In this document: in pieces, positions 47,564 to 62,027 of the stretch | Layout of the letters: each line of letters opens with the position of its first letter | Numbering within the stretch: position 1 is the first letter of the stretch | Source of the DNA: Maea johnstoni | Lineage: Eukaryota > Annelida > Polychaeta > Spionida > Magelonidae | Assembly: GCA_963942565.1 (NCBI GenBank) | Contig: OZ012697.1 | Coordinates: forward strand, 32,142,172 to 32,206,171 | DNA length: 64,000 nucleotides | Direction: 5' to 3' | Made by a program: the position numbers and the translations under genes | The notes under the pieces: model-generated | The model's input: only the letters and a program-made list of their open reading frames with translations | Databases searched by the model: none | What the model was told of the DNA's origin: nothing

Positions 47564-48448
47564 TTAAGCATAAGAGTGAGACCAGATTAGAGAATTTAGC
47601 ATTATCTAATGAAATCATAGACTAGGAGCTGGTCTATGTATAGATGTGTGGCTAAGTCCCTGTAACAGTTGATGCCATCACTTGATGGTACCTACTCACT
47701 CACATCATGCTGTTCAAAAGAGAAGCACACAATTAGAAGTTGTGATTCATTCATAACACAAGAGTTCTAAGACAACTGGAAGTGTCATTTTCCTTGAACT
47801 TGGCATGATCTTTGTATTGTATATATTTGTCTTGTATCTATATCTGATATGTACAGCAAAACTTGGGCTTATAAGTAATGCCATTTTCCTTGAACTATAT
47901 CATATACATATTTGTGTATATATTCATATCTCAAACAGGACAACCAGAGTTGTTAATATTTTATTTCTCTTTGTATGAAAATGTGGTCAATAAAGAATAT
48001 ATGTAAAGGAAAATACGTTTTTGACCGAAATTTGAGGTCATGGGGTATTTTTCCAGGTTTGGGTCTTGGGCAGGGTGCCTAAACACCCTGTTGGCTTAGG
48101 CCCTGCAGTTGCTAGTCACAAATCAGCCTTATATGGCTGGAACAAGTGACAGGAAATGTGTAATTATAGGCTAAGAATACTCTACCCTCAATTTGGGTAA
48201 TGTCTAGATGCCTACCCATTCATGTCTGTAGTACCCTAAACAGACCGATTTTGCTGATGGTATTCTAAGAAAACCATATTTTGGAATAAATTTATAGGGA
48301 AAATGTCAATCAGATCTCATCTTACATTTATCCTTCAAATATTTTGTAAATAAAAGCTTTATTCCTAAGTTATTTCCATAATAACCATTTATATGCAGAT
48401 GGCTCTGTTCATGAGTAGTGTGAGCCGTGCTCTTAGCCAGGATTTTAA

Positions 48449-48520
48449 CCCTAATCCTGCTAACCACAACAATAGTCGTGGTGTTCAGCAGTGGTCATAG
48501 GTTTCACAGCAGGATAAGGG
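48449..48520. mobile_element. Tiny piggyBac-like MITE, 72 bp
   Basis: Termini are CCCTAATCCTGCT and, inverted, CCCTTATCCTGCT, with TTAA on both sides (48445-48448, 48521-48524). It sits inside a hAT MITE copy whose sequence resumes after it. Confidence 0.75.
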
Positions 48521-49035
48521 TTAAAAATGCTTGCCCAAAACAGCATTTCCAAAATTTCTGCCCGTCGAGATTTAGCTACTAATCTACTTTATGTCCTTTA
48601 TATACCAACTATGTATATCTAATAGTCTATTGTGTCAAAAAGGGCAATATATATATACACTTCAGCTATGTTCTAGAAGATGGTTTGTTTAGAAAATATT
48701 TGGTTATTACCCCCAAAAAGTCAAAATTGAAAATTGTGCATGGAAATATTTGCCTGCGCAAAAGGTAGGTTATTTTGGAAACTGTCTGTCCAAAAGACAG
48801 GTTAGACACTTCCAGGTTTGAGTCCCTGGGAGCTACCATTCCCTAAGAAAAGACATGATTTTTAGTCCAAAATAAGTAGAAATTGAAAATTCTTCATAGA
48901 AATTTTTGCCCAACTAAAAAGGAGTTTTCCAGGAAAATGTCTGTCCAAAGGATAAGTGGGATGGTCCCTGTTCCTTAAGCTATTTCCATAAATAACCATA
49001 TGCAGATGGCTTGGTTCATGGGTAGTCTGAGTTAC

Positions 49036-49401
49036 TAGTGCTGGGAATCGTTGGAAAATTTCAGCTCGATTAATCATCTAAATTTTCGATCGATTAATCG
49101 ATTATAATCGATTATTATTAATACTAATATTCACACTAAACGGTATCCAATATATGGCTGATTTCCTATAAATTTTTTAAGATAAATGGTCAGAAACTCA
49201 TAGTTCATGTTCATCACAATAATCTTTTACTTTTATGCATGGCTTTCATTGTAAGCAAGGCCCCTTTTAATTGGAAACTTTGACTATATGAGCAAAAAAA
49301 ATAATCGAAAATGGTCGATCTTCTGTTTCAATAATCGATTAATCAAAATCATGGTAAAACGATCGATTAATCGATTATTTCGATTAATCGTCCCAGCACT
49401 A
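49036..49401. mobile_element. hAT-type MITE, 366 bp
   Basis: Termini are TAGTGCTGGGAATCG and, inverted, TAGTGCTGGGACGAT. The interior is rich in cgattaatcg. A perfect 8-bp target duplication tgagttac lies at 49028-49035 and 49402-49409. Confidence 0.92.
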
Positions 49402-49644
49402 TGAGTTACTACCATATTTAATATATTTCTATGGTTGTTGTAGGTGTCCCAGGACCTGTCCTGCCTGTTTGTTTGGACAGGTCGTGAAAACCTCCATTTT
49501 GCACAGGCAAATATATCTGTGAAGAGTTTTCAATTTTGACTTTTTTAAGGGTATTTACCAAATCTTTCCCTAACAAACTAAGCTGCGGTATAAAATGCCC
49601 TCCTTGACACAAAAGGCTAATAGAAATAGTTGGTAGGTATAAGG

Positions 49645-49647
<3 letters not shown>

Positions 49648-49678
<31 letters not shown>

Positions 49679-49793
49679 TGATGATAATAATAATAATAAT
49701 AATAATAATGATAATAATAATAATAATAATAATCTTTATTTCACAAGGGTAACACAGTCAAATACCGGATTTGACTTTCGCTGTGGCCCTCCG
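49648..49793 (-). mobile_element. Retroposon 3' end with (ATT)n tail
   Basis: On the minus strand, cggagggccacagcgaaag runs to gtgaaataaagattatt followed by an ATT repeat. It interrupts a hAT MITE copy at 'ggat|ttgaag'. It is probably a truncated LINE or SINE tail. Confidence 0.5.
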
Positions 49794-50084
49794 ATTTGAA
49801 GTAGATTAGTTACTAACTAAATCTGGACGGGCAGAAATTTTTGAGATCAATTGTTGTTTTGGACAGGTGTTTTTGAAATCCTGGCTAAGACTCTGGTCCC
49901 AGGATTGTGAGCTACCATGTTCAATATAGTTGTATAGTTGTTGCAGGTGTCCCCTCACATGTTCCTCATTAGGACCAGTAGGGGGATTGTTTACTTTACT
50001 ATTGGATACATATCCTGTGATCACAATGTATTAGTTAACCCATTCATGCCCGCAGTGCCCCCTGAGGGTTGAGTGTCTTGTTAA

Positions 50085-50290
50085 CCCATTCATGCTGTAC
50101 ATAGCAGCCAATATCTCTCTAACAAAAGCTATTCTCCCCCCCCCCCCCCCAGAATGATGTCCAGAGTTAAGTCAATTCCAAACCCTCTTTTCAAATATTC
50201 TTTCCAATTCATGCTTAATTCTGATGTTATTTTCAAAAGAACCATAGTTTCAGATGACTCTTTCAAAGGAGATCTCTAGGCATGAATGGG
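50085..50290. mobile_element. TTAA-flanked MITE, 206 bp
   Basis: CCCATTCATGC at the left and its inverse at the right, TTAA at 50081-50084 and 50291-50294. Fragments of the same termini occur at about 50036, 51020 and 51065. Confidence 0.82.
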
Positions 50291-50534
50291 TTAACATCCC
50301 ATCCAAGCATAGATCTGTAAGGAAATATTATAGGAGAAATGTTAATCAGAATCTAGCCAAACACTCAGGTCCTTTTAATTGATGGAAAATCTGTAGATTC
50401 CCTTAAGGTAATTTTAAAAATATCAAATATCTACTGATCAATACAATTTTGTCTTAGAGGAAACTCCTTAGGTACATTGAGCTATTCATTCCCAGAAATC
50501 TCCTAGCAGGGACTTAGCCAGGACCACTCCTACC

Positions 50535-50846
50535 CAGGGACTTAGCCAGGACCCGTCCAGCCTGTCTTTTGAACAGGTAATTTCCTAAAAACCTCCTGTT
50601 TGGACAAGCAAAAATATCTATGAAAATTTTTCAATTTTGAATTTTGGGTCGTAATAACCAAATACTTTTTGAACAAACCATCTTCTAAGCCATAGTTGAA
50701 ACGTATATTGCCCTTTTTGACACACTAGACAATTAATTGTAGCTGGTATAAGGATTTTAATGAGATCAGTAGCTAAATCTGGACGGCCAGAAATTTTGAA
50801 ATTGCTGTTTTGGACAGGCATTTTTAAAATCCTGGCTAAGACCCTG
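50535..50846 (+). mobile_element. hAT MITE inserted into a copy of its own family
   Basis: 312 bp, from CAGGGACTTAGCC to the inverse of CAGGGTCTTAGCC, with a perfect 8-bp target duplication ctcctacc (50527-50534, 50847-50854). The host element begins at 50507 and resumes after 50854. Confidence 0.92.
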
Positions 50847-51312
50847 CTCCTACCTACAAAAGACAGGTAGTTTCCTAAAGACCTCCTGTTTGGACAGGCA
50901 AAAATTTCTATGATGATTTTTCAATTTTGACTTTTGTGGTGTTATAACCAAATATTTTTGGATGTCCAAATGACGTCCGGGTGCCCTGCTTGCTAAAACT
51001 ATGACGGTCACCATAGAGGCATGAAAGGGTTAATGGGTCAGGTTGTTTTGGGCACCACACGCATGAAAGGGTTAATGATAAAAAGCCTAGGGTACTATAT
51101 ATGCAGTACAATTGACCTAGAAACCCCATTGTGTGGCCTTTTTTAATCCTCGCCATTGTTTTCTGTAGCCACAAGCCATGTATAGAAATTCAATATGACC
51201 ATGGATTGCGGGATACAGCCGGTAGGGTAGGGGGCGGGTTCTTTTGTTTCCCTGCCAGAGTTGGCCAGTTACTTGCTGCTCAGATTTTAATTGTTGTAAT
51301 TCTATACCCTGC

Positions 51313-52060
51313 ACAGCTGGTAGGGAAAGAATAACATCCCAAAACAGGGTTTGAAATTATACATGTGCGGTTTTCCCAGACTGGTAGGGAAAAAATATCA
51401 TCTCTAAACAGGGCTTGAAATCATGTGTTCTATTGTGCGGTTTTCTCAGACTGGTAGCGGAAAGAATGACATCTCCAAACAGGGCTCGAAAGTATGGGTA
51501 AGAATAACATCACAAAACAGGGCTTGAAATTATGTGTTTTATTGTGGGGTTTTCCCAGACTGGTAGCAGAAAGAATACCATCTAGAAACAGGGCTTGAAA
51601 GTATGGGTAAGAATAACATCTCTAAACAGTGCTTGAAATTATACATGTGTTTTGTTGTGGGTTTTTTCCTTGACTGGTAGGGAAAGACTCTCCAAACAGG
51701 GCTTGAAATTATCAGTTTTTATGTGGGGTTTGCCCAGACTCGTAGGGAAAGAATAACATTTCCAGACATGGCTTGAAATTGTGTGTTTTAATGTGGGGTG
51801 TTTCCAGACTGGTAGGGAAATAATAGCATCTCCAAAAAGGGCTTGAAATTATGGGTTTTGTTGTGGGGTTTACCCAGACTGTAAGGGAAAGAACATCTTG
51901 AAATGGGGCTTGAAATTTTGTGTTTTAATGCGGGGTTTCCCAGACTGGTAGGGAGGGAATTTCATCTTGAAACAGGACTTGAAAGAGTGAGTTTTACAAC
52001 ATGGGATTTTCCCTGTCTGGTAGGAAAAGAATGTCATCTCAAAACAGAGTGTGAAAGTAT
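51313..52060. repeat. Minisatellite, about 70-bp unit
   Basis: Ten to twelve imperfect units of 'ctggtagggaaagaataacatctccaaacagggcttgaaattatg...ggggttttcccaga'. Some units are extended by an extra 'agaataacatc' segment. Confidence 0.88.
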
Positions 52061-52132
52061 GATTTATCAACTCCTCGAAAAGGAGGATTTCCCAAAACTG
52101 CCTGTCCAAAAGTCAGGCTGGAGGCGTCCCTG

Positions 52133-52985
52133 TCAAGCCCTAATGAGCACATTTACTCTTTCGTTCCTTGACTGTGAGAAGGAGCAGTGTGTGTGTAAGG
52201 CTTCTTGGCGAGCATGCACACTTAATTCTAGGCAGCTCCAGACGGAGACTGTCTCACCGGATGATCTACCACACACACCATCGCTCTCTCTCTCTCTCTG
52301 GCTACTAGGTACCGCCTCACTGTCTGGGAATATGTGAAATAATACCGGTACCAAACCCTAATGAGCAGAGTACTCTTTTCATTCCTTGAATGTGAGAAGT
52401 AGCAGTGTGAGATATAAAGGCATCGTGGCGAGCATGCACACTTCTAGACAGCTCCAGACGGAGACTTCTCACCGGATGATCTACCACACACTCCGTCGAG
52501 CTAGCTTTCTCTGGCTAAAAGGTACCGCCTCACTGTTTGGGAATATACCACACACTCTCTCTGACTACTAGGTACCACCTTATTGTCTGGGAATATGTGA
52601 AATACTGGAACCAAACCCTAATGAGCAGAGACATTGACTGTGAGAAGTAGCAGTGTGTCTATGAGGGGTCTTGGCGAGCATGCACACTTCAAGACAGCTC
52701 CATAAGGAGACTGTCTCACCCGATGATCTCCCACACACTTCGTCGAGCTAGCTTTCTCTGGCTACAAGGTACCGCCTCACTGTCTGGGAATATACCAGTA
52801 CCTAACCCTAATGAGCGGTTAACTCTTTTCGTTCCTTGAATATGAGAAGTAGCAGTGTGAGTCTGTGAGATATTTAGGCATCATGGCGAGCATGCCCACT
52901 TCTAGACGAAGACTGTCTCACCGGATGATCTTCCCACACTCGCTCTCTCGCTGGCAACTCGGCACTCAGTACTACCTTATACTGT
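52133..52985. repeat. Tandem repeat, about 190-260-bp unit, four copies
   Basis: Units start near 52133, 52351, 52611 and 52800 with 'ccctaatgagc', followed by 'ggcgagcatgc', 'gacggagactgtctcaccgg' and 'ggtaccgcctcactgtctggg'. Partial tails recur at 53325-53430. Confidence 0.88.
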
Positions 52986-53800
52986 CTGGCAGGAACTGAG
53001 CCAGGACTTGTCCTGTAGTACTGCCGATCTTTTGGACAGACAGTTTTCTAAAAGCCTCCTTTTTAGACAGGCAAACTTTTCTATGAAGAATTTTCAAATT
53101 TGAGTTTTTAGGGGGGGGGGGGGGGGTAATAACCAAATAGTTTCCTACCAAACCACCTTATATAAACATAGCTGAAGTATAAATAGCCCTTTTTGACACG
53201 GAAGGCTATTAGATGGAGTTGTTATCTATAAGCATTTGAAGTAGATTAGTAGCTAGATCTGGGGCAGAAAAATTTGGAATTACTGTTTTGGACAGACATT
53301 TTTGAAATCCTGGCTAAGACCCTGCTACTTGGTACCGCCTTACCGTCTGGGAGTATGTGAAATGTCTAATCTATCTAGGTACCGTCTAGCTGTCTGCGAA
53401 TATGTGAAATGTCTAATTTGTCTGGCTGTGGAGGCCTGTTACTGCAATTAGTTGTGGGTGAGGAAGATATTTGTCTTAGGGCTTGATACCACTTCAACCC
53501 AGCTGGCCAGCCATCAGAGCATAGTCATAGCCAGCAGGGCGTATAGGCATCATTCCGATGTGAACCCAACCCTCAAAAACGACCCCCCCCCCCCCCCCCC
53601 CCAAAAAAAGAATTATGATTAATTTCTTAAAATGTCAATTTCAAGGATATAAGTTTTTCCACCTGAGCAATATGATTCCCATGACTTGGTTTAAGGACAT
53701 GATATGCCTTATTTTATTAAAAGTAAATACATGATGTTTTTGTAAGTAATCTGATTATATTTATGAAACTATTATATAACAGGTTCAATATGGCAAGAAG

Positions 53801-54000
53801 NNNNNNNNNNNNNNNNNNNNNNNNNNNNNNNNNNNNNNNNNNNNNNNNNNNNNNNNNNNNNNNNNNNNNNNNNNNNNNNNNNNNNNNNNNNNNNNNNNNN
53901 NNNNNNNNNNNNNNNNNNNNNNNNNNNNNNNNNNNNNNNNNNNNNNNNNNNNNNNNNNNNNNNNNNNNNNNNNNNNNNNNNNNNNNNNNNNNNNNNNNNN
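53801..54000. other. Assembly gap (200 N)
   Basis: The fixed round length suggests a placeholder. The inverted duplication starts at the very next base. Confidence 0.99.
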
Positions 54001-55184
54001 CTTAACACGGAAAGAGGTATTTCATCTAATAAACAATCCCGTTGCGATCGTGACTGAGTATTAAATTTTACTCACGATCTGTTTAATGCTGTTTATTTTT
54101 TTAGAAATAGAGGTTCCATCACGAGTGGATGAAGAGAAAAGGTATCTTGCGCGAGTGATTGATCGGCAAAACTCGCCCCAAGACACAAAATCACTCACGA
54201 CCACAAGGTTCCCGTTTTTACCACAATAAATGGACAATATACACGTAAACGCTTTACTATGATTGCACTTGAAATCCTAGTAAGGTGCTTGCGTTAACGC
54301 AAAGCTGTGTGTTATATATTTCATTAACACCAAGTGTAACAGAAAATGTTAGTGTTAACCTATGCTTTTTGCTAAGGGAAGCCCTCTTCCCATATGGTTT
54401 GTACTGACAGAAACACTAACGCGTTAACATCGACTTCAGTTCAAGTTTCAGAGAAACATGGTACAAATGCACTTTGTACATAGTGATGATGATCAATATT
54501 TGTAAACGAAGCAAGGTGTGAGTTACCCATAAAGCCTTTGGGGGGTGGTATTTTATGCAATAAATAACATAAAACATGATTTATAGGAATTTGTCTATAA
54601 AAAAACCTGGAAAGAATGGGGAATCTCAAAACCTGGCACAAATACACATCTAGAGTTGCTGATTAAAACTGATGTAGTAAATGTTATGAACTGATACATA
54701 TGGTGTGTTGTTTGGCGGTCCTCCACAAAGGATAAGGAAATCGATTTCTGGGATCTGACAGTAAAATCCTATGCCTATGAGTAGAAGCTGCAAATCTCAT
54801 GCAAAAATACTGCCGTCAGTCAAGTTTGTGTAAGCCCCCCCCCCTCCTTAGTGAGTGCTTTTTTGGAGTAATTTAAGCAGAAAATGACTGAAGATGTGAA
54901 AAACCTATACTTTGTAGTAGAAAGTGCAAATGTTACACACATATTTCTTGTGGGTTATTGATTGAGACTTCTATTTTTAAATTGCTGATAAAGGGAATTC
55001 TCAGTGAATGAGTACATCTCAGCTTGGGATCTTAGTAAGACAGTTAAATCTGTGAATATCCATGAGAATTTATATCGTGATCTGAATGGTTCATTAATCA
55101 TTTATGTTTAAGATGTTGCAATATGTCAAACCTTAGATGCATCGTTCATACCCGAGGCGCGTAGCGTCCGAAATGTGTAACGTT

Positions 55185-56304
<1,120 letters not shown>

Positions 56305-56675
56305 GCGCATTCATGTCTGAGCGCTCCTCTTGAAATTGCGATCACGTTTTTACGACATAAAAATAAAGGAATGTTTATTAGAGATGTATACAAATTGTTA
56401 TAAAGAAGTTGCGGATTGAACTGTGAATGTAAGTATTTCTATTTAAGCCTTCCAATGCTGAGGCTAATTTAAACAGTAAAATGTAGCAAGTGGTTCTTGA
56501 ACAAAACTATATATGTGTAAGTGTGACTCCCTCACTATTTCAAGGTTTTCTATGTAAATTTGAAGAGTTCTCATGAGAACCCCGGCTTGATTTGTGAACG
56601 AGACTGTTGGGTAAACCGAAATAAAGGTTTACAGGCGAAAATATGATTCCAGTTAGCTCCATTTTTCCTTTATAG

Positions 56676-56705
56676 GTGGCAGCAGTTGCAACACCAGAGT
56701 CCTGA
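56676..56705 (+). pseudogene. Orphan copy of the MICOS10 last exon (right)
   Basis: The acceptor ctttatag is followed by codons for VAAVATPES and TGA. It keeps all ten codons of the exon at 40343-40372 with one amino-acid change. It has no other MICOS10 exons nearby. Confidence 0.65.
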
Positions 56706-56925
56706 AGTTGGATATATTAGCTTAAAGCGATGTGTTGGGAGCCTGGATGGCGAAGAGACTATTAATATGCTTTCTATACTGACACAAGAAATTTAAAAAA
56801 ATTAGGAAAATAAATAGCAATTAAGTGTGTTATATGAGTCGAAACTACCTTCAAGGTAGCAAGCATTTTCTATGAAGTTGGTGTTTGTTCGATCACTTTT
56901 CATTAACGTTCTTTAATTAATAGTG

Positions 56926-56997
<72 letters not shown>

Positions 56998-57001
<4 letters not shown>

Positions 57002-57412
57002 GCTGCACTCACGGAGGGAGATCAACTCATGAGCTCACCACCAGTTTGACTCGTGAGCTCATGAGCTCACGGACGTTCCGATTTTCCAAAAGAATAATTA
57101 TTTTTCCCCCCAGCTCTTAAGAAATCAATATTTATTGGCGGAGATTTATTAACATTGCCATGTTTATTCAATTTTAAAATGTGCTGACGATGTACAAAGG
57201 TCAGAATAATACTCAACACCGCTTGAATGTATATGTGTAAAGAAGACATGGCTGCGATAAGCAGTTATGTATGTTTATTATGTGTGTTAGGTGCTCTGTG
57301 TTACGTTTGTGTTCCCAACATAGACGAGCTCACGATTTGAACACTTCAGCTCGAGCTCGGCGAGTTTGGCCCAGGGCTCGAGTCACTCGAGTTCGTGAGT
57401 GGTGAGTGCAGC

Positions 57413-57416
<4 letters not shown>
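56998..57416. mobile_element. hAT-like MITE inside the AT tract, 419 bp
   Basis: Perfect 15-base inverted ends TAGAGCTGCACTCAC. The interior is full of gagctc/ctcgag motifs. Flanks are AT repeat on both sides (56930-56997, 57417-57507), compatible with an 8-bp atatatat duplication but not proving it. The homologous AT tract in the left arm (18875-19010) lacks it. Confidence 0.85.
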
Positions 57417-57511
<95 letters not shown>

Positions 57512-59460
57512 CATTAATTTTTCACAAACATCCTTTAATTTGTAACGGCGCAAATTTATGTGGCAAGCATTTTCGATGTTGCGATGTAGGTTACTTTCAC
57601 TTCTCACAGATATTTTTTAAGTTGAGGTGGACTATATCTAATTCGATACGTTCAGAGACTTATCAGTTGGTTTGTTATCAATGTAATAAAGATCGCATTT
57701 ATAAAGTGCCATATCTGTAGTAATATATTTGATATATGGAATCCAGTTCTTAAGTACTCATCGAATACAGAACGTGTGAAGTTGTGAAGGATAAACAATT
57801 TGCTCTTTCCTTGTCTATTTCATCTTGAAAACAAATGGGCTGGATGTTTGTATAACTATTGAATAAAGTATATGGATATGATTATAAAAATTTGGCTTTG
57901 TACATTTTTTCTCCCATCATTATTCTTTTGGAAGGGAGAGGGGGGATTGCCTTTTTGAACAAACCATATCATTAAGGTGGCTTATGGTGTTAATTTGTGA
58001 ATAAAGGGTCATTTTAAGAGTACAGCCTACATCAATTTTCTTATAATCAGATCAACTACAAATGACTGAGTTTACTTTTGTGATATTTAGTGTATCCTTA
58101 TCAAAAGACTGTTCAGCCAACATCTACTTTGCACAGGCTAAACTATCAAATATAAGCAGGGTAAAGGAAAAACCGCTCAAAGAGATTAAACCTATGAGCT
58201 ACCTTTAATGAAATTGACATTTATGCTGACCTCACAAATACCTCGTATTGTTATTACTTTATTCCATCAAACATGGGCTGGCCCCGTTGGTCGTGGGGTA
58301 TAAGGTATCGCCATTAATTGATTGATATCCTTTACCACTATATACAGGTTCAAAGCCCACCTGGGCATGTGGGCAGTGGGTTACAAATGTAGGCATGCTT
58401 AGCAATGGATTTAGTGTTATAATTTCCAAAAAGCGAAAGCATAAGGGATAATCAAGTTATCCAATCATGTAAGTATATTATTTATGGGGATGAATAATTT
58501 GGTAATTTTATCAGGCTCCCTATAATTACCGCTACCTCTTGACGACTGATAGCACAGCGGGTGCTCATACACCTAGGCAAGATGGATGCCCCTGTGTGGC
58601 TGCCTCAGGCCTGTAACTTGCTCACTTCTGTAAGCCATAACTGAGTAGTGCTGAAGAGGACAGGTTTGTGTGAGGTCTAATCTGAAAGGTGACATATATA
58701 AGCTCATTTTGAACCCAAATCATTCTGATGGTGCATTTGCCCTTAAAGGTTTCCCCTCAGTAGCTTGCCTGACATATATTCACAATTTCACAATGGAAAT
58801 TTACACTGGAAAGAAATCAGTACAGAAACCACAAATTACATACCTTAACTGGAAAATTTACTAAAAATGAATCAATCCCAATCAGAATTTATTAATACTA
58901 TTGAAGTAGTATTGAAGAGGAAGAGCTTGATAATGCTCTGAAATCTCTACAAAATACATCTTCAGGCACTGATGGAAAAGGGGCCAAAAGGGGTGCAGAA
59001 GAAATAAAGAAGCATCTACAAGTTGGACATGACTCCTAGGTGGCAAGCTAGATGGTAACAGGGCCCTGGGTAAAAAAGCAGAGGATAAAAAACATTTTTA
59101 AACGTTGATGCATTCCACCCAAGGCAGTACACCTGATGTTTATTAGATAAAACTGAAAAATACAGACATCATTGGTTATCAAGTAAATAGCAGTTTTACG
59201 CATAATAAAGTATAACGACAAGTGAAGTACATATCAAAGATCTACCTGTGAACCAGTAAGATATTCAGAAATGTAGTCTAGAGAGATGAACCAATCCACC
59301 TATACATGCCAGATGCAAATTGATATATTTCCTGCACAAAAAGATGCTGTATTCATTCACTCTCCACTCCACAGTCATCACACATGTCTGACGTGTGATC
59401 TGTATGTCATTACTTTTCAGGAAGTTTAATACACACACACACACACTTACATATACATAA

Positions 59461-59624
<164 letters not shown>

Positions 59625-59754
59625 TATTGACTGTAGTATTGACTACAGAAGTTATTACATATGCAACAATAATGAATAAATGTATTAATAGATTGATACA
59701 ACAAAGCTTTTAGGTATACATATACAATTAAAAATATACACATAGATGACCTTA

Positions 59755-61630
59755 TGTATGTATGTATTTTATTGACTATAGCTACAGCTATAAAAGTACG
59801 ATACAACAGTATAGTGAAATGATATGAGTATACAATATAATAACGGAACTTAAGTGACCCTTAGTCTTAATTCATAGTACTTAGGCAGTCGGAATCTGTT
59901 CGTATCTATCCTTAACTATAATACCTGAAATTAGCCTAATCCTTCCTTGAGTCTACGATTATGAGTGTATAATTTATGGATAGATTTCACAACGATCTAC
60001 CATAATGTTTCCATCTGTGTTAAAGACCAACTCTTCTCCTTTACCCAGTATCAGTGCCAGTGCGCCAAGCTCCTCATCAAAGGCGGCTTGTTAAACCCAT
60101 CCCCTGAGTTTCCAATTTTATACATAGCGGATTGTTCATGTTGTATTAATGCAGGGCATTGTAAAAGTAAGTGGTTAGCATCATCGACCACCGCCAGATC
60201 ATGTAGAATGCAACGTCTGCTCAATGTATTAATAAGTTTAACATTCTCAATCTTGGCTTGCACAACATACTAATTTAGCAGCTACTGCGCACTGAGTGAC
60301 CTTTGTAGGGAACTGGTCAGACTACTTCCACAAGTTCAGATACACGAGACCTGAATATTCCCTTTTGAACAAATCAAGAATTTTATGTAGTCTCATCAGC
60401 AGACGCTAGTTAGTACCTTCAACCACGCCCTATCCCACACCTTTTCCTTAAGTGTTGGTTATAGGACATAATAACCCATACTTTTCAAACCTTTTTTCTC
60501 TAAGCTGCCTAAAACCAAAGGTGTTACCAAAGAGTATATATTAAGCAAGAGTGCTCTATCAATTTTTCTTGGCCTATGATTGGTGGAAGGCAGTCAACTC
60601 TGGTACCACAGCTTCCTTGGGGTCTAGTTATCACAAGTCTATAAGACTATCTGGCTTTGTTTAGATCAGCATAACCTACGTGTGTAATTGGTGTCGTATA
60701 TATCTTACAACACAATATAGAGTTCTGTAGTTCCATCAAAAGAGAGTTTACAAAAACTGTATATTTGATCTGGGACTAACGAAACCGGGACACACAAGGT
60801 TTTACCAGTCAGACACATGTCCCTGAACTATGGCATGTTGAAATATGATATTAATTCAACTCACAAAATATCGTTCAACTTGGTTAAATATATCGTGCAA
60901 CTTTCAAAATATGAAATATCCAACTTATAGAAATTGATATCATGCACCTCAGGAAGGATTTATATTTTTGGGAACATGTATAATGACCTCCGAAAATTAT
61001 CATTTTGGCATGCCATACTGAAGAAGGGGAACAGCAATTAAAATCAACGTAACACCTATATAAAAGTTCTTCCTGTTATACCTAAATCAAACATTTGCTT
61101 GAACAGGTCGCCTATCCCTACAGTATCAAAGGCCTTAACTACTTCAAGAAGGCTACCAGACATCTGTCACTGTCCTCCATCGATGCAGTTATTGTCTCTT
61201 GTAGAGCAAATGCCAAATAAGTACAGACTGTCCCCCTCAATAGACCCCCCTACAATTCTGAGATGTTATCCCCCCCCCCCCCCCACAAAAAAAACTTTAG
61301 GCCTCTACCATAGGAGAATCTCCAAAAGAAATGTTAGAAGTTGACAACAACCTTATTCCACGATAACTCTTAGGGTCTGCTAAATTCTTCACTTTATAAA
61401 GGGGGACTTGAGCACCCCCCCAGAAAGCACATTGCTATATACTACTTAACCATAAACAAATTAAAACTAATATGCAAGAAATGCACCATTGCCTCACTGG
61501 CGCAGATAATTTGCTCTGCCTTTCACCAATTGGCCATCAAAACCTGTTACCTTTCGAATGTGTAAAAATCTCAGCGCCTTACTTAAGTCCTCTGTAAAAG
61601 ATATCACTAAGATATGGTCAACACTACCAT
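59755..61630 (-). mobile_element. Decayed LINE, right-arm copy
   Basis: Counterpart of 13690-16018 without the two insertions. The minus-strand frame at 60051-60263 shows the cysteine/histidine ending of CR1/I-type ORF2 (a cysteine, then HLLLQCP), which helps identify the family. Confidence 0.65.
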
Positions 61631-62027
61631 CGTCATTATATGATTATTAACCAAAGATGTTACGTACAGCATCAAGATAGTCTCAGACAGTTATCAAAGG
61701 CTTTTTAGTGTGTTTATAGTTAAGGTGATGAGCACCATTGGCACCTAGTTAAAAGCCTTTCCCAAAACATACCCCACAGCAGCATGATCATATAACAAGG
61801 TGTATCTCTAGGTTCTTGAGTGTTATCAGGTAGAGAATAACATGACTAAAAATTCTTTGTCAACCCATATTCTATTCCATTTCAATACTTAAAACATTTA
61901 CTCAAATGACATAGCCTCATTACTTGGGCAGGTGATGGTCACTGCAGATTCAGAGTTACCTTAGGGATATTATAAATTGACTAGGCCGAATAAGAAGTGT
62001 ATTTCAGATTCCTTACTGCTAAATATT

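Larger units (their letters stand above)
45840..53330. mobile_element. Nest of one hAT MITE family (CAGGG.CTTAGCCAGGA termini)
   Basis: At least eight copies or pieces share a body with 'gacaggcaaaaat', 'attttcaattttgac', 'taataaccaaatattt', 'ccctttttgacac' and the end 'atcctggctaagaccctg'. Main copies: about 46033-46275 (-), 46850-47080 (+), 48430-48828 (-), 48855-48975 (-), 49445-49895 (+), 50507-50970 and 50535-50846 (+), 52990-53324 (+). The ends form CAGGG-type inverted repeats typical of hAT elements. No transposase is present. Confidence 0.8.

Noticed and set aside
51313-52060. CRISPR-like array
   Set aside because: Repeats are contiguous and imperfect with no unique spacers, in an animal genome.
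53763-54008. Open frames across the N gap
   Set aside because: They consist of unknown residues and have no meaning.
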